Shown piece by piece: positions 45,401 to 60,400 of a stretch of 64,000 nucleotides of DNA. The position numbers were made by a program, and so were the translations under genes. Below the pieces are notes generated by a model that made no database searches, was not told where the DNA came from, and saw only the letters and a list, made by a program, of their open reading frames with translations. Origin of the DNA: Branchiostoma floridae (lineage: Eukaryota; Chordata; Leptocardii; Amphioxiformes; Branchiostomatidae); the NCBI RefSeq assembly GCF_000003815.2, contig NC_049982.1, positions 23,394,169 through 23,458,168 of the forward strand. The letters are read 5' to 3'. The first letter of the stretch is position 1. Every line of letters begins with the position of its first letter.

Positions 45401-48400
45401 CCTGTACCCAGGTGTCCCTGTCCTCCTTGGTGTCAGCAGCAAAGATGTGGGGCTGGTCCTCTCCTGACACTCGGGTGATCACGTCAAAACTGTTCGGTCT
45501 CTTCATCGTCATCTTGTCAACCTCAACCACTCTGGTGTCCTGATAGAGAAGGTTTGTTGTTAGCCCAAATACTTGCTTTTCAGTTTACAAGAAAAATATC
45601 TTTTTCAAAATTCTTTTGAATCCTGTTAATAAGCAATGCCCAGATGCATTAGTTTCTGTGTTTTGTTAAAAAGCACTATAAGTTTAACAATGAGATGGTA
45701 TTATCATATATAGAGTACTACACAGTAATATTTTCTAACACCAGTAAAGGTACTAGACGGACAAAAGGGTTACTGTGTGTTGTGTTCTTTTTTCATATCA
45801 TATCCATCGAGACAACATGCAAAATGTGCAAGAAGTTGTGAAACAAAAATTGTAAGAACATCAATTCCAAAGTTCTAATGCAGAATTTTGACAACTGTGC
45901 ACTTGAATGATTGTATAGAAGCCAGTGTGACACAAGGCCCAGGAATGACATAGGAGCTAGTTCATGATAAATAGGGAAACAGCAACATAAGAGGTCTTGA
46001 ACATTAAAAGTTATCTCCCAAACATTCTGATACAACTGTTACAGTGTGTTCTGGACATGACAGCTTCTGAATTACTGATTAGGATAGTAGTGTCCTTCTG
46101 ACAGTTGAGCAAAGCCACAGGATACCCCTACCTGTCTGATGTGTAGTGACAGGAGTGGTTCTTTCTCCTCCATCTCCTCAGGGTAAGCCCAGGTCCTGAG
46201 GTACGGCCCCTTCAGTACACACCACCTCCTGGTCCAGTTGGGCAGGCCACCCACCATCTCCTGTACCAGCAAAACAACACACATTTCTTCACATGTTTCT
46301 ACAAACTCTTCTACCCTGGAAATCAGACTTTCAGCCAGGGCTGGCAGAGAATCTGTTCGGCAGCAACGACAGGTCTTCCCGAGGATCTTAGAAGAGCACA
46401 CCCAGGCAAACTCAACCTGCATGATAAATCCCTGGAGTGCTTATCTTAGGTCCTCGGGAAGACCTACCTTCAAGTTAGCTGACAAACAGATAAAAGTCTG
46501 GTTTCGGGGGTAAAACCCCCCTAAGCAAGCATTCGTAACCAAACCAACCCACTGCAAACCATGCATTACACATCTGAACACATGCACAACCTGTTGTAGG
46601 TTAAATCTTTCAAAAGTTTCCACGACCGTTTCAGGTCTAAGTGAAGTGTTTTTCATTGTTAAAAGGAATTTGAAAGTGTGAGTGAAATGTATTTCTTTTC
46701 TGCTACACAGAATTTGCTTCTGATGCTGCTTCTCATGAACGCGAATGGGAAACATCATCATAAGCAACATTCTTTGACTACATCTACAGAAGACACTCCA
46801 TATTCACATCACTGTAAAAGTGGATCCACTCAGGGGCTTATTCTATAGCATGTCAGTAAAACACTGCAAGGCAAGTCTCATCATGCAGGAACACTGAAAT
46901 GGGCCTTTACCTCATTTGGTAGTTCCTTTGTAAAGCAAGGAAAAGGGGGAGAAAAAAATTGGTCATTACAGTATACCAGATTGTTGACAACTTAAGAAAA
47001 AGCAATGGCACCAAAAATCTGCACAGATAGAAAATACAACATGGTGTAAAAATACAGGCCAGCATAAAACATTATCAATGCTTGACTATGACAAAGGATC
47101 TAATAAAAACACTCAAAAATGACTATTCTGTAACAATGGATTATGCCTAACAGTCTTTTTGTGTCAGGTTAATTGGCAATGTACAAGCTCCATCTGTCAG
47201 ATTATAGAAAGTGCAATTTACTAGTGTATACCTAACAACTGTACTTTCTGCTTGGGAGAACAAATCCCAGGTATCGTTGAATGATGAACTGAAGTTCTTC
47301 CATTCTACTAACAACAGTCATACTGGGAGAACACAAATCAAGGGAAAGCACCTGGCAGTGAAGAAACACCAAGAGAGAGGAAAGCTGCAGTACCTGTAAG
47401 TTGAGGAAGCCAGCAGCACATTCCTCCACCATGCACCTGGGCTGGACGGCCAGCCGGCAACAAAGATTCCCATACAGGGAGATGTGGCTACTACTGTCTG
47501 CAGGGCACAAGCAAACAGATAGGGGGCATCACTGATAAGACCACTCAACAACTTTGGGCACTGCATCATGGCATTGTGTAAGATTTCCATCTTTGTGTGC
47601 TTTCCATTGAAAACGAATTTTCTACACAAGTGACACATGCAGTAGTGCCCCTGTGCCTTTAAGAACAACATTTGAAAGTTTTCTAAAAGCTTACAAGAAG
47701 ATAACGTGTTCTTCAAACCTTTTCTTCTGTCAATTGTCCATGAAAAGCATGCTGGGACAGAAGCAAAGTCACAAAAATTGTATATATATATAACAGCAGT
47801 GCAGTAGAAAGTGGTGCAAGGTACAGCTCAAAGAGTAAAAAGCATATCCTTCACCAGAAATGAGTGTATATATGTCATACATATCATTGAAGTGAATAGT
47901 TCACAATACATTATAAGTATACAGTCAAAACTGTCCAAAAGAAATACTCAGGGGACCAATACAATGTGGTCTATGTAGACAGGTTGTCACTATAGAGAGA
48001 ATTCTTAATGCTTGTGTCAGTGGGAAAAAATTTCTTTGAGGGACCACCAAAAAGTGGTCCTTACATGGTAACTTCTACAGGTTTGACAGTACATGTTTTA
48101 ACTTGTCTGTGATCAACAAATTTGCACCCTCCCAAACAAGGTATTATATTTTAATATAAAAGTCTAATTTTTACTATTATTCCACATTATAAACTTTGAG
48201 GATTTCTCTGCAATGCAACAATCAAACAATGGCATTGACCTTAACATGTGATAAGCATCCTCAACAAACAAGTACATGTATTGCATATCAACAAAGACCA
48301 GGAAGTGTACATGTTCAGGTCACGCAGCCATGAGTTTGGCAACTGCTTTCAGCAAGAGCCTATTTTTGGAAGAGTTGTGGCATTTTTGTACTGTAAAAGT

Positions 48401-51400
48401 TGAAACTTTGGTAGTGGTTTCTGTGATGGCCTCTATCTCTACTGCAAATTCAGGATGCCACAGACATGCATTTCCAATATATTTCTATTGCAATACAAAA
48501 TGTTGAAACAAAGCAAAACATCCTTTCCTCTTAGTCTACTCATATGAAATAAAACCACCGCAGAGGTAAATGAATCTCCAGATGTAACTGTTGTTGGGGG
48601 ATCCTATAGCAAAACTGTCAGAATGACCCACCTTTTGAGCCCACACTGAGGTCATGTGTTCTGATGGAGTCACTGGCATCTCGGAGACTGAGTTCAACAC
48701 TAGCAGCAAGGTGGAACTTGGGACCTCTGGAGATTGTGGGAGAGGAGACATTATTAATCTGTTTTTCTTAGCCAGGAGAAAGGTATGATTAGTCTGTAAC
48801 CTTTACTATTGGCTTCTCGAAAGAGAGATGTTTACTTACATGTTACAAGGGTTGGATCCTGGAGCAGAGTCTGATCTTTCCTGAAAGTAAAATGAACAGG
48901 AAAACTTTAAAGCAAAGTATCACTCAAGTTTTATGCTACCAAAAAACAGATCTATAACATGTTAAACAAATATACAGTAAGTCCCAGGCCTGACAATTTC
49001 AATTCAAAGAGTTTTTGGCAAAGACCGTTGCAAAGAAGGTTATGTCTTTAGACGTGTTTGTATGTACAATATATATATATATATATCATATGTATGTGGA
49101 TGAACATTACAACATAACTCAAGAAGGCCAGAATGGATTGTCTTGAAGTCATACTTGCTATATGGGCAGGTCTTGACGAGACCTCACAATCATTATATTT
49201 TGGGTCTCCTAAAGTCCTAGTGGCTTGTTTATCTATTTATTCATTTCATCGCAAGACAATTGGGTTTACCCCTTCAACTTATAAAGGCTGGTTTCCAAGA
49301 ACAAGACATTAATTGGAACAAATAAAACATACTTGATATGTCAGGGCTCGAAGTTATCTATGTCCCGATGTCCCGGGGCCACTAAAATTTAGGCCGGGAC
49401 AACTGAAAAATCTTTTTGGGACACTTTTGGGACAATAGGAAAATAATCAACGAATCAACATCAGAATGTCCGATCTCCCCGCGGTTGTCAGGCGTGCGTA
49501 CTCTGACTTACAGTTGTTGTAATACATAATTTCTGAAAATAGGGTTGGGACAGGCCATCCTCACTTCGGGACAGTTGAAATTTATTTTTGGGACAATGCT
49601 GGGACAGTAGGGAAAAAAGTTAACTTTGAGGCCTGTATGTCAAGATAAAATCGTTGTCCCTAACTCAAATTTATGAGTACGTAACTCTAACTCTATAGCC
49701 CAACTCACCAAATAAGCCTGTACTTTCTTGCCCATAGACTTGCCTATGGAGGCAGACATGCTGTTGATCTTGTGTTTGATTTTCCTGGGTGTGCTGGCGA
49801 AGGCCAGGTCATCCTCCAACACTGTGTAGTACACCTCTACTGTCAGCGAGAAGTCATGCACAACATCCTCACTGGGAAGGAAAACACATGTAACACATGA
49901 AAATACAACCAATACGACAGATAGCAAACAAATTTCTTACATTCATGTATTGTAACAACTCTCAAAGAAATTGAGCTACTGAAAACAACATATGTCATAT
50001 ATAATTTTCTTTAATATGTCATACAGTATATAAATGATTGGGTGGGAAACTTTGGGGTTTTATCAATCTTGGCCAACATGTCACTTCAAACATCCACTTC
50101 TGAAGATGACACATGGACATTTCAATGATACCCACAAATGTGTAATTACTGTGAATGTATGTACTTTTTATTCCATTTCATGGTAGAACTGAAAAGGAAG
50201 CCTTTTCAGTGTGTTTTTTCGTTACAGTTGAAATAATTACTGTACATGTAGTTATACAATTTTGCGGTAAGAAGTCTTTGCAAATATAATACAATTTAAC
50301 AGTAATGAGAGATTGAATGTTAGACAAAGATGCAATTGCATACATATAGCTATAAGAGGATAGACTCACAAAACAATGATGTCATCAAAGGTGATGTCTG
50401 TCATGGTCCTGTCCACATGCACCAGCTGTGTGTCCTGTATGTTCAGCCCCTGCTTCAGCACACAGAACACTGCACACCTCCGCCCCTCTCCACGGGTCTT
50501 AGACAGCTCAGGCTCACGCCACATCAGGGGGATACGAATGTCTGCAGGGGGAAGGGAAAATGAAAAAATATGACGAAGTCACAATTAGAATTTTTTTCCT
50601 AAGACCAGATTGTGAGGGCTACTATAAATTTGTTTGTTTCTGCAATTAGTCTTCAATCCATAGAAGGAGAGCTTATTTACAGTTTTTAAAGTTGGAAACA
50701 ATACTGTAGTACAGCAGTAATAAAATAATACTGTAATATGGTAGTAATGGAATAGAAAGTAACAAATATTTGTGGTGCTATGATTCTGTGGCGGAATGGA
50801 TACCGCAAGAAAAAAAAAACATCACTAAAAACATTATGAGATTTACATTATCAGGATGGAAAGTAATACTATATTCAAATTGTAATCAATTAGCAATACA
50901 AAGTTTAAAGTTTTAGTCTACCAATCATCTCAACCACAGCATTAAGTTGAAGAAAGACGTCTGAAAGATGTCAAATACTTTCATCTATTGCTCTTTTCAA
51001 TCTTGCAAACTGAAGTATTATGAGAGTTAACTGAAGAAAACTAAAAGATGGATAATTTGTTAACCAGTACATTCTTGTTAGTACAATGTTTAGAACTAAA
51101 ATGTTCTACACAAAGCTTTTACCTGATACTGCAACCTTGGCTTTACATGGCTCCCTGGCCTGATGACCGTTGGTTGCTTCTGAGTTCTCCTTCCCCATCA
51201 CCTCTGCTGTCTTACGTCTCTGTAGCTCACTCATGTACGCCATCATTCTGATCAGAACCAAAGGGAAATACGAGGATAATAAGTAGCACATCAAAAAGTA
51301 TACGAAGAGGACTTGTTGAAATGTTTGCTGTGGGGGAAATATATTTCCATCACAGTATACAGTCATCTGATGTTTTAAAAAATGTGTTGAGATGCACAGA

Positions 51401-54400
51401 AGTTAAATTTTCCAGATATGAACCTTGCTTCTCTTGGTTATCATTGTCTTACATTAACTTGACTTGTAAGGAACATACTTAACAGAGTTCACATACTCTC
51501 AAAACTTTTCTCAGATATTTGATAGACCGGAAGATTTGACAATGATCCATGGAGCACTCTGCAGTCTTAAAATGGTGAAACACCAGCTAATGATTAGGCA
51601 TGTCACACAGTCAACAAGTTCTGCCATATTTCTTGATCACCAGAAGGTCACCAATTTAAAAAACTTAAAAAAGGTTCTGGCAAAGATGGCTGAAAATCTA
51701 CTGCATCACATTAGACAAGGCTGCAACATCAACAGATGTCTAAAATCGTTATATGAGAGAGAAAACACAGGGACTTTTACTGCCAGAAATGTCATTTAGA
51801 GCTTGACTCTTGACAGATCAATTTTCCTGACAGGGGCTGATGAAGCCTGACAGATATCCCACTGAGAGCTGGCTCACCTTGTGTTGGAGGTGAGCAGGTT
51901 CTTGGCAGCCTCCACAGCCTGGGCCTCGTGCTTGCAGGCCTGCAGCAGTTTGGTGGTGCCGTCTCGCATCTTGATCTCAAAATCCAACTTCTGCTGGAGA
52001 TCGGCATCCTGAGGTGGAAACAAAGTCATCAGTTAAACATTGTTGTAACTAATGGTCTCAACTACTGTAAACTCATTTACTTTCATGGTGGTCTGATTTT
52101 GCACCTGGAGGGTCAAGGAGGCATTTCAAATCTGTGCGGGATACAAATTCTGCAGTACACTGGAAACTGGAAATACTTTTTTCAGCCAGGTTGTCCAAGT
52201 GGCAACCTGAGTCAAAAGCCAGGTTGTACCATCAACATTTCAGGTTGCCCCACTTTCAAGTTGTTACTTTCTTCAAATCAGCTACTTATCCATTATCTTT
52301 TCTTCCAGTTATATGTAACTATGTAATATGTTTCATGTTATCAAAAAATAAATACAAAAGCTTATGCATGTAGGTGGGGAAAAAGCAGTGTTCCAACTGC
52401 AAAATTTCAGGTTGCGCAGTGTGCAACCTGGGTTTAAAAGTAAGTTGCACAAAGCAAAATGTGGTTGCATTTTCAAGTGGGCAAGTGGGTATTTCGAGCC
52501 CTGCAGGTGTAAAGATTTCACTGTAGTGGGATTACAGAGTTCAAAGAAAACTACCACAAGTTTCAAGATTTACAGTAAATCTCATCAATCAAACTGATCA
52601 TGATATACTGTAGTTTACTCAAACTTCAGTGTACCATATGTTCCAAACAGTCCTGGTGGACAAAAATGTTCTATACGATAAGTGAAATGTATGATTCAGC
52701 TGGAAAACTCCACAACTTTTTGGGGAGTGTTTTGATGAAGAATAGCATGGATGAGTCCACCTGTTGGAAAGGTTTGAGATGCCATCTGTACAGATGACCA
52801 AATGTTTTTGCTATCCTAAAGAACCCACTTGTACATGGGTTACTGAACATGGGTGTGTATGTCATGATAGCTGATCTTTTCATGCTATCTGAATATTGGT
52901 GAAGTTAAAAGTGTATGTATATAAGCCACATACATGTATGTATACAGTGTGAGCAAACAAAATTACCGGTACAGATATATTTCTGGAAAAGTTATCATCC
53001 AGAAATTCCTGACGCAGAAGTTCAAACAGATTCCTGTTACTGTTGTTTTCCAGTGACCTAGTTTACAGAGCTTCATATCAAAGCCTACTCTTTCATGTCA
53101 CAGAACTGAACAAATAAAGTGTTTGAAGTACAAGCATTTGCTCAAGAGCTTTTATCTTGAAAATTGGGTGCCTGAAACTAAACAGGCTGGAATATTTTGA
53201 AGGCTTGTAGTTGTATGTGTTAAATGTAGTACAAGGAAGAAAATTGAAGTCTCCGTGTTCTGTACACAGTGTGGGCAAATATCTTTTGAAGGAAATATCA
53301 TACATGTACAATTACATAATACATAATGTCAACATTAATATCATCAGTCCCATTTCTATCGCAAAGTCAGCTTGAATATGATACCCAATCATCTATTGAG
53401 ATACAAATTTGAAAATGTACATGACTTTTTTGTCCAGATGGCAGATGTAGGACAGAAATATGAAATTAGCAGAAATAGTTTCAAGAAAATTTGCAGCAAA
53501 ACAAGTGTAAGTTACAAGACAAGGTCAATATGAATCAAATATTATAGGTGATACTAATACTAATACTAGAAAAATTTAGGAAAAGTATTGCCTTTTCCAA
53601 GCCTATAGGATGATTGCTACAAGTAAGTAGTACACTATCAAAAGCCATCCTGTCCATGAATACAATGGTCATTTCCTTTACACTGTGATCCTTTCATAAG
53701 AAACAGCCTATCTATCTAGAACACTGGCATTTTAGTTTTATAATTGTTTGAGCCATTTGGTCCTATAGTATAGCACATTCTGTACACAATATATGATTAC
53801 ACTGTAGATTACACAATACACAAAGTACTTGCAGGGGATAAAAAGATCACCGTATCTAGACATGTGATACTTTTGGAATGAATGTGGAGCAACAGACATG
53901 GACAGTAGACCAATCACCAAAGGGCTGCATCAATTGAATTAACTGTTTCTCAGCAATTGAACTGCATGAAATAAGACAAAGAAGTATGTATAGCTATAGC
54001 AAAGGACCTGCACCAAAAATGGTACACTAGTATATGTATATCACTGTATGAGTGCATTTACTAAGGAAGAATATTTTCTTTTTTGAAAAATTTCTTTTCT
54101 TATACCTATGAATGATGTTGGTATCACATGTACTATAACTAGTATGAATTCAGCATAAATCAATTGTTCTCTTGAAAAAATTGCAAAGGCCCTCACTGCA
54201 AATGAAAAGAAGTGTTAGATTAACCTCATCAAAAATATCATGAAAAGCTTTTTCCGAACATAATCAACCGCTCAATCGGTTGCATGCCAATTGTTGAATA
54301 ATTTATCGTTATTGGAAATTCGCAAATGGTCCTATATGCTCTGGTAAACAAAGAAAAAAAAGAGCTCTCGTACATTCTTGGTTGGTGACAACATTGCTAA

Positions 54401-57400
54401 TTTTACATTACAGTCAAGTGCACTACCATTGCAGTGAACATAACATGATTACATGTAATGAACAATTGGCTCAATTTCCATATGTTTCCTGCCATTATGA
54501 ATGCAGGCAGCTACAATGTATTATCAAATGGGGAAAACACTAATCATGGTACAAACCATTTGAAAGCTGGTGGTAGTTATTTGGATGCAAATGTTTTACA
54601 GGAGACATTGCCTTTCCTTTTGGCAATGACTTTGCACAATTAAACCCTTTGTGGCAATTTCCATGCCACTTTAACAATCACACACTATACGTTGATAACA
54701 TGTTATTTTGCAATATCTAGACAGTGACATCAAATATTTATCATGTCTCAGTACAGCCACAATATGGGGGATTTTGGTAACAACTAAATAAGGCAAGGCA
54801 GCAGAGGTCTGTACCATCAACTATGTGCAGAGATGGTTTAGATATATTATAGCTATCTCTTACTGAACTGGGTATCTGAGCACATGTTCATCCTTGGGAA
54901 ATCCCTTTTTACTGCAATGGTAGCCTTGAAATTATACATGGATATCTTGTATTGTCTGTCAAAAATGATCTCTTCATCTGTTACACGGTCTACTAGCAAA
55001 AACAACACAACCAAACAGGGAAATGGGGCTGTCTGGTATCATTTGTAAGATCATATGGAAAGGAAGAGTGAACAGGCTTGTGTCTATATTACATATGCAA
55101 TTAAACCCAATTATTTTATAATTATCATATCAAATTTATACCAACAGTAAGTGTAATTGTGCAAGTATGGACATGTTATTTTCAGTGCCTTATAAAAAGC
55201 AGTCACACACTGGAAATATTTTCGAGTTATTCTGGGCACACACTGATCACTGACAGTAAAAGCAACTGGAATACCCAATTCTGGACAATTTTGTGATAGA
55301 TCAATACATACATGATGGCTTTTAGTTCTACGCCACAATATCCAAAATAGTACCAGTGACTCAACCATGGTGGGGACAAGTCTCAGTTTTCACAACATGT
55401 GGCAGTTGGAGCAGAACAATGGCAAAACTGCCATCTATGTCAACAGCACTGTGGCATCCCTGCTCTATACTCCATTCAGAAACTGTTGGAGGAAAATCGG
55501 GACTGCATACTCACACATTTGGGAAGCTTCACCGTCCCGTGTTGCAGATGCATGGCCATTGGGTCCAGCAGCTTTGGTTTTCAGTGGTGAAATCTCAGAC
55601 CCTTTCAAACAGATGTATGCTGCTGCATCTTGGCAGATTTCCTGGCCAACCTCCTGGCCTGTCCATGATCATGCCTTTACTCATGCTGGACTCAACCATT
55701 CACAGAGGAGGGGGTGGGGATGGCATGGATCAGTGGGTTGTGTCCTTGCAAACTGGGAGATTCCATTCCCACAGCAGACAATGATTCATCAACCCACAAG
55801 CAGGGATGCTGAAGTCTGACTCATGACTGGTTTTGGGGACTAAATTTGAATTTTTAAGCCAACACTGGCAGAAGGATAGATATTTTCTTTGTTGAGAAGC
55901 CAGTAGACCAGACCAGAAGCTGGCTACTATCTATTCCTGCCACCACTTCCTCTGCTGGAGGAGGAAAATTACTTCTGTGGCTGGGCGCTGACATCATCCT
56001 TCCTGAGAGGCAGTCTGCTTGTAAGGACAGCCGCCGTAACCGATACCTCCCCTGGGATCCCATGCAGGCTGATTTCTATGCAGGCAAGCAAGCAGGCTTC
56101 AAAACATCACTTCAGTATTCTCTGGGTTCAACCATAGTACAGCATAGGAGGGGGCATGTGAACAATTCAGTTTCTCCATCACCCCCATCCCCCCAAAACA
56201 ACAAATCACTGCCATTTCAATTCATTTTTGGGCCATTAAATTTTAACAAAGACAAAAAGTAACACCCCCCATTTATTTACTTCTATGTAATAATTCGTAA
56301 AGCAGTTTTGACATCTGATAGAAAATGCCAACTGCAGAACGATGTCAAAAATTTGGGTCAAGCAAGTGGAGGGATTACAAGTGACATGTAATTATGTGGG
56401 AAACAGCTTCTAGATGATCGTTATCTAAACCACTGGGATATTTGATTCTTGTTCCCACACTTTCCGCTTCTCACATATTCTAACACTTAAGAAAAAAAAA
56501 GAGGAATTACGTACTGAAAAAAATATGTATTCCCTTTGTTTGCATATCATTTCCTTCATTTAACCAATATTACTACATACATATGAGACAGAAATCTGAA
56601 TGCATGTACCAGTGGTAGCCTGTGTTTATGTTAATTCGTTCCAGCTAATCCCCATGTACAGTGCAATGACATAGGGTTGGCCTTTTAAGAAGGTGCCATT
56701 ATGGCCTAATTACCTTAAGTGGTTTCTGCTGTAACCTTCATACCAGATGCGTTTCAGAGATTACTACCTCTTTGCCCTCAACTTAGGGAATAAAACAGAG
56801 AAGAAAACATTGAATACTAGTCAGGGCTCGAAATACTGGGTGCATGTGCACCCAGGTGAACCCAAAATTTGAACTGTGCACCCAATTTTTTTCAGTGGGT
56901 GCACAGGGTGCACGCGCACCCAAATATTTTATTAGGTTTATGTATGGAAAGATATAGAGTATACTAGAATACATCATATTCTTGACATCTAAGTGTTAGA
57001 AAGATCATAAAATGTCTGTCATGTTACTTGTTTAAGAATTTGATAGCTTGTAACTAAGTTTTGTTATTAGGGTTTTTTTTTTGACATTCTACTTAAATTT
57101 AAGTGGTGCACCCAAAAAATGTTTGGTGGACCCAATTTTTAAAGCTGGGTGCACCAGTACCCAAAATGAATTTCGAGCCCTGCTAGTAATATATGAATTA
57201 TTGTTTCGTCTTTTGCTACCGATATCATCAGAGAACGAACCTCAACCTCATTGATCTGTTGTTCTCTTGACATCAAGAATACACATTTTGAGCTATACAT
57301 ATAAGTTACTAGTGTCCTTTTCTCAAAACACTTCTTGATAACTGAACTCTAAACACAATTTCATATCAAGTTTAAATCTTATTCTTCTTATTGAATAGCT

Positions 57401-60400
57401 AGATGTATGTAAATTCAGTTATGTATACCACGCTGTTTGCAATTAGCCTTTGGGCATGAACTTGCAATAAAGATTCTATGCCTACTGAGAAAATAATTTG
57501 CATCATGCTTTTATAACATCTACATATGTATCAGTGTAGGGGATACAGGCTGAGTCAGAATATGGAAGGGTTCCCAGAAAGACTGTAATTATCCCAGGAA
57601 ACAGTCTGGCTGGGGACATCTGTGCTTCCTGCTCCATTCATCACTTTTGGAATAAAGGCAGTGAAGGTGAAATAATTTGGATTGAACAGGATTGAATCAA
57701 TAAATGTCCCAAAAATCATGATCTTGAGAAGAAGAGTGGTGAGTGCAGTGTGTTGGTTATTTAGCCAGAGCAGTTACTGTGGATGCTGACTACTTATCAC
57801 ATTCATTGTATGGACAATGAAAGGGAACACTTGAAGAAAACCTTGAGAAAGCTAAATGCTTAAAATTGTGTACATTTGTATTACAATGCTCTAGTTTCCA
57901 AATTCCATTGAAAAACATAACCATTTTCAACTTGAGAGGGATCAGAGGACTGATCGAAAGCTTGTTGGTAAGCGCTTCATTTTGTGCACGGAATTGTAAC
58001 ATAACATAACATAGCCATTTCATTGTTTCTTTCCTAAAATGACTTCTAATCATTTCTGTTGACCTTATCATAAAATGTGTTTAGCCTAAGACAAATTTAT
58101 CGGTCAATCCAACTCAAAATTGTAATGGAATTTGCAGCGCTAATTGTCACAGCTATTTCATTATGGCAGCATGCACCTGCCAAAGAAATGTATGCTAATG
58201 ACTTCATTAGAGGTAAAGTGGGCATTTATGACAGCTATATTAAGTACATTTGTCACATAAATCACACATAGCCAGCATAATCTAATTTGTTTTCCTTCAG
58301 TTCACACATCCCCAGAAAATAGCATTATCCTCTAAACAGGTGATTGTGTCCCCTGGGACAAGTAACGCCAATAAATGGGGTCAGCAGCAATATTACAAAT
58401 GCCGCTGGGAATATGAGAGTCCATAAACTCTGTTCTCTTTTGTACAGGTAATCAATCATGGTACAGATAATCAAAGCACTGGGGGAATGTCTTAGCACTC
58501 TGTGCTGCATCTGGGCCAAGAGATAGCCATAGCTATACAGGCAGTGGTAAGGCACGTGGCATGCCCCCTTGTGTCTGGGTACCAAACTGCAGTCTACAAA
58601 AGATATCAAAGGCTTAAGTAGATCCATACTGTAAAATCATTTAAATTTTGCGGGAATTTAATTTTGAGTAAGCGGGGGGGGGGGGGGATGGAGTTTTTGC
58701 AGTGGTTTTAAGTTCTTGGTAGCGCCATAGACTGTAGTCTGAAACTATCATGAAAAAACAACATAAAACCAACGTGAACATTTCTGTATCTACAAATTAC
58801 AGTAAATCTTTTGGTACAAAAGATACTTCACATTGGGATCATAAGATTAAATCTTAAATCTTCTTCTTCTTCTTTGTGTCATCACTATCCTTATCTATAT
58901 CTTAAATGAATATAGATAAGGACTAAGTTAGTTTACACAAAACCAACAAAACAAAGTCACAAAACACTGATAGCACAGGCCTGTTCCTCATTGAACATGA
59001 AAGGAACTTGAGAGAACACTTGTGCAAACATGAGGAGAAAGCAGGGCACAGTAATGGAGCACATGTTTCTGATAAATCCAGGAAACTGTATACTGGAGAA
59101 CAGAAACTGGGTCTAGGATTTCAAAGGCCATGATGTAACCACAAGAGAGAGTTCCTTATTATTGGGACCAGACTTGACATTTTGTGTCATCACTAGCAAA
59201 TTCAGTGGGATGTGTGGGAGGAGTTTACAAGTTCAAGATCAGAGAATACAATATCCATGGGGAACCTTTAGCCCTCCACCCTTTTTTTCCTGCCATATAA
59301 TTTATCATGGAGTCCCCATTGTAATTACTACTAGCTGTATTACTGAATTATGAGAGAAAGGTGTACTCCTTGTACACATGGTCGATGATGGAGGAAACAA
59401 CGGCAAATTCCCTACATATTCTTGTTTTGATATGCAGTTATAACTATATCATGTAGCAACTTTTGGAACCCATTTTTTAGTGTTTAATCATTCAGTAAAA
59501 AATTCATGGCACAAGCCCACGACACATAGGATTATTCAACTTCAAGCTTCGAGTATGAATTTCAAGCTTTGTCTCAAGTGAATGTCAATATTTTGGAGAG
59601 CGGGGAGGTCATGTTTGCTTGTACTCTAAACAAGGTTCTATGAGACCCTGAAACACTATCCTGGAAGCCATATAATAGTATAGTACAATGATACGATTGT
59701 ACTGTTACACCATTTGTGTCCGGTTTATAGGACATATCAGACACAAACATAACCTTAGTTGCCAAACCATTTATCTTTTCATCATCTGTTATTGCAGGGA
59801 AACCTCTGATGAATTGGAGAATGATCCCCTTACTACTGGTTCTGAGACAGACTTACCCAAACCAGATGGTCCTTCCCAGTATGGGAGCTGTCTAGATCTG
59901 ATAAAAGGTACCTAAGAAATTGCTTTTACTTGTATGTGATAAAAAGATAAGGTCAATCTCCAACATGCTTTCTATACTTTCAATATTGCTGGTGCTGCCT
60001 GACTAGTTCGTAAAAACATACCGGTTCCTGGAGTAAATAGTCAAGCCTTGCTTACTGTAACCTAATTAAGTGATCTTAATTAGAATGACAATCAATGTTT
60101 TGGGTGGTCTTCACACCTCATGAACTCTCACAAATAGGTAACAATAACAGCTGTAGAGTGGAGGACAAGTGTCTGTATTGTGTGAGGTTTGACCCTGACC
60201 TCGTACACAGGTGATCAAACAGGTCCGTATTGTCTGCATGTCAGGCTCCAGGTGGGACTATTGTCAGACACAGGATGTAAAACTATTCACCTGGGGCAAG
60301 ACCCAGCTAGACAGGTGTGTATATCACAACAGTAAAACTGTAACACAAGAAAGCAAAGGTGTAAAAGAACTGGGCAAAGGTGAATTCCAACATGGCATCC

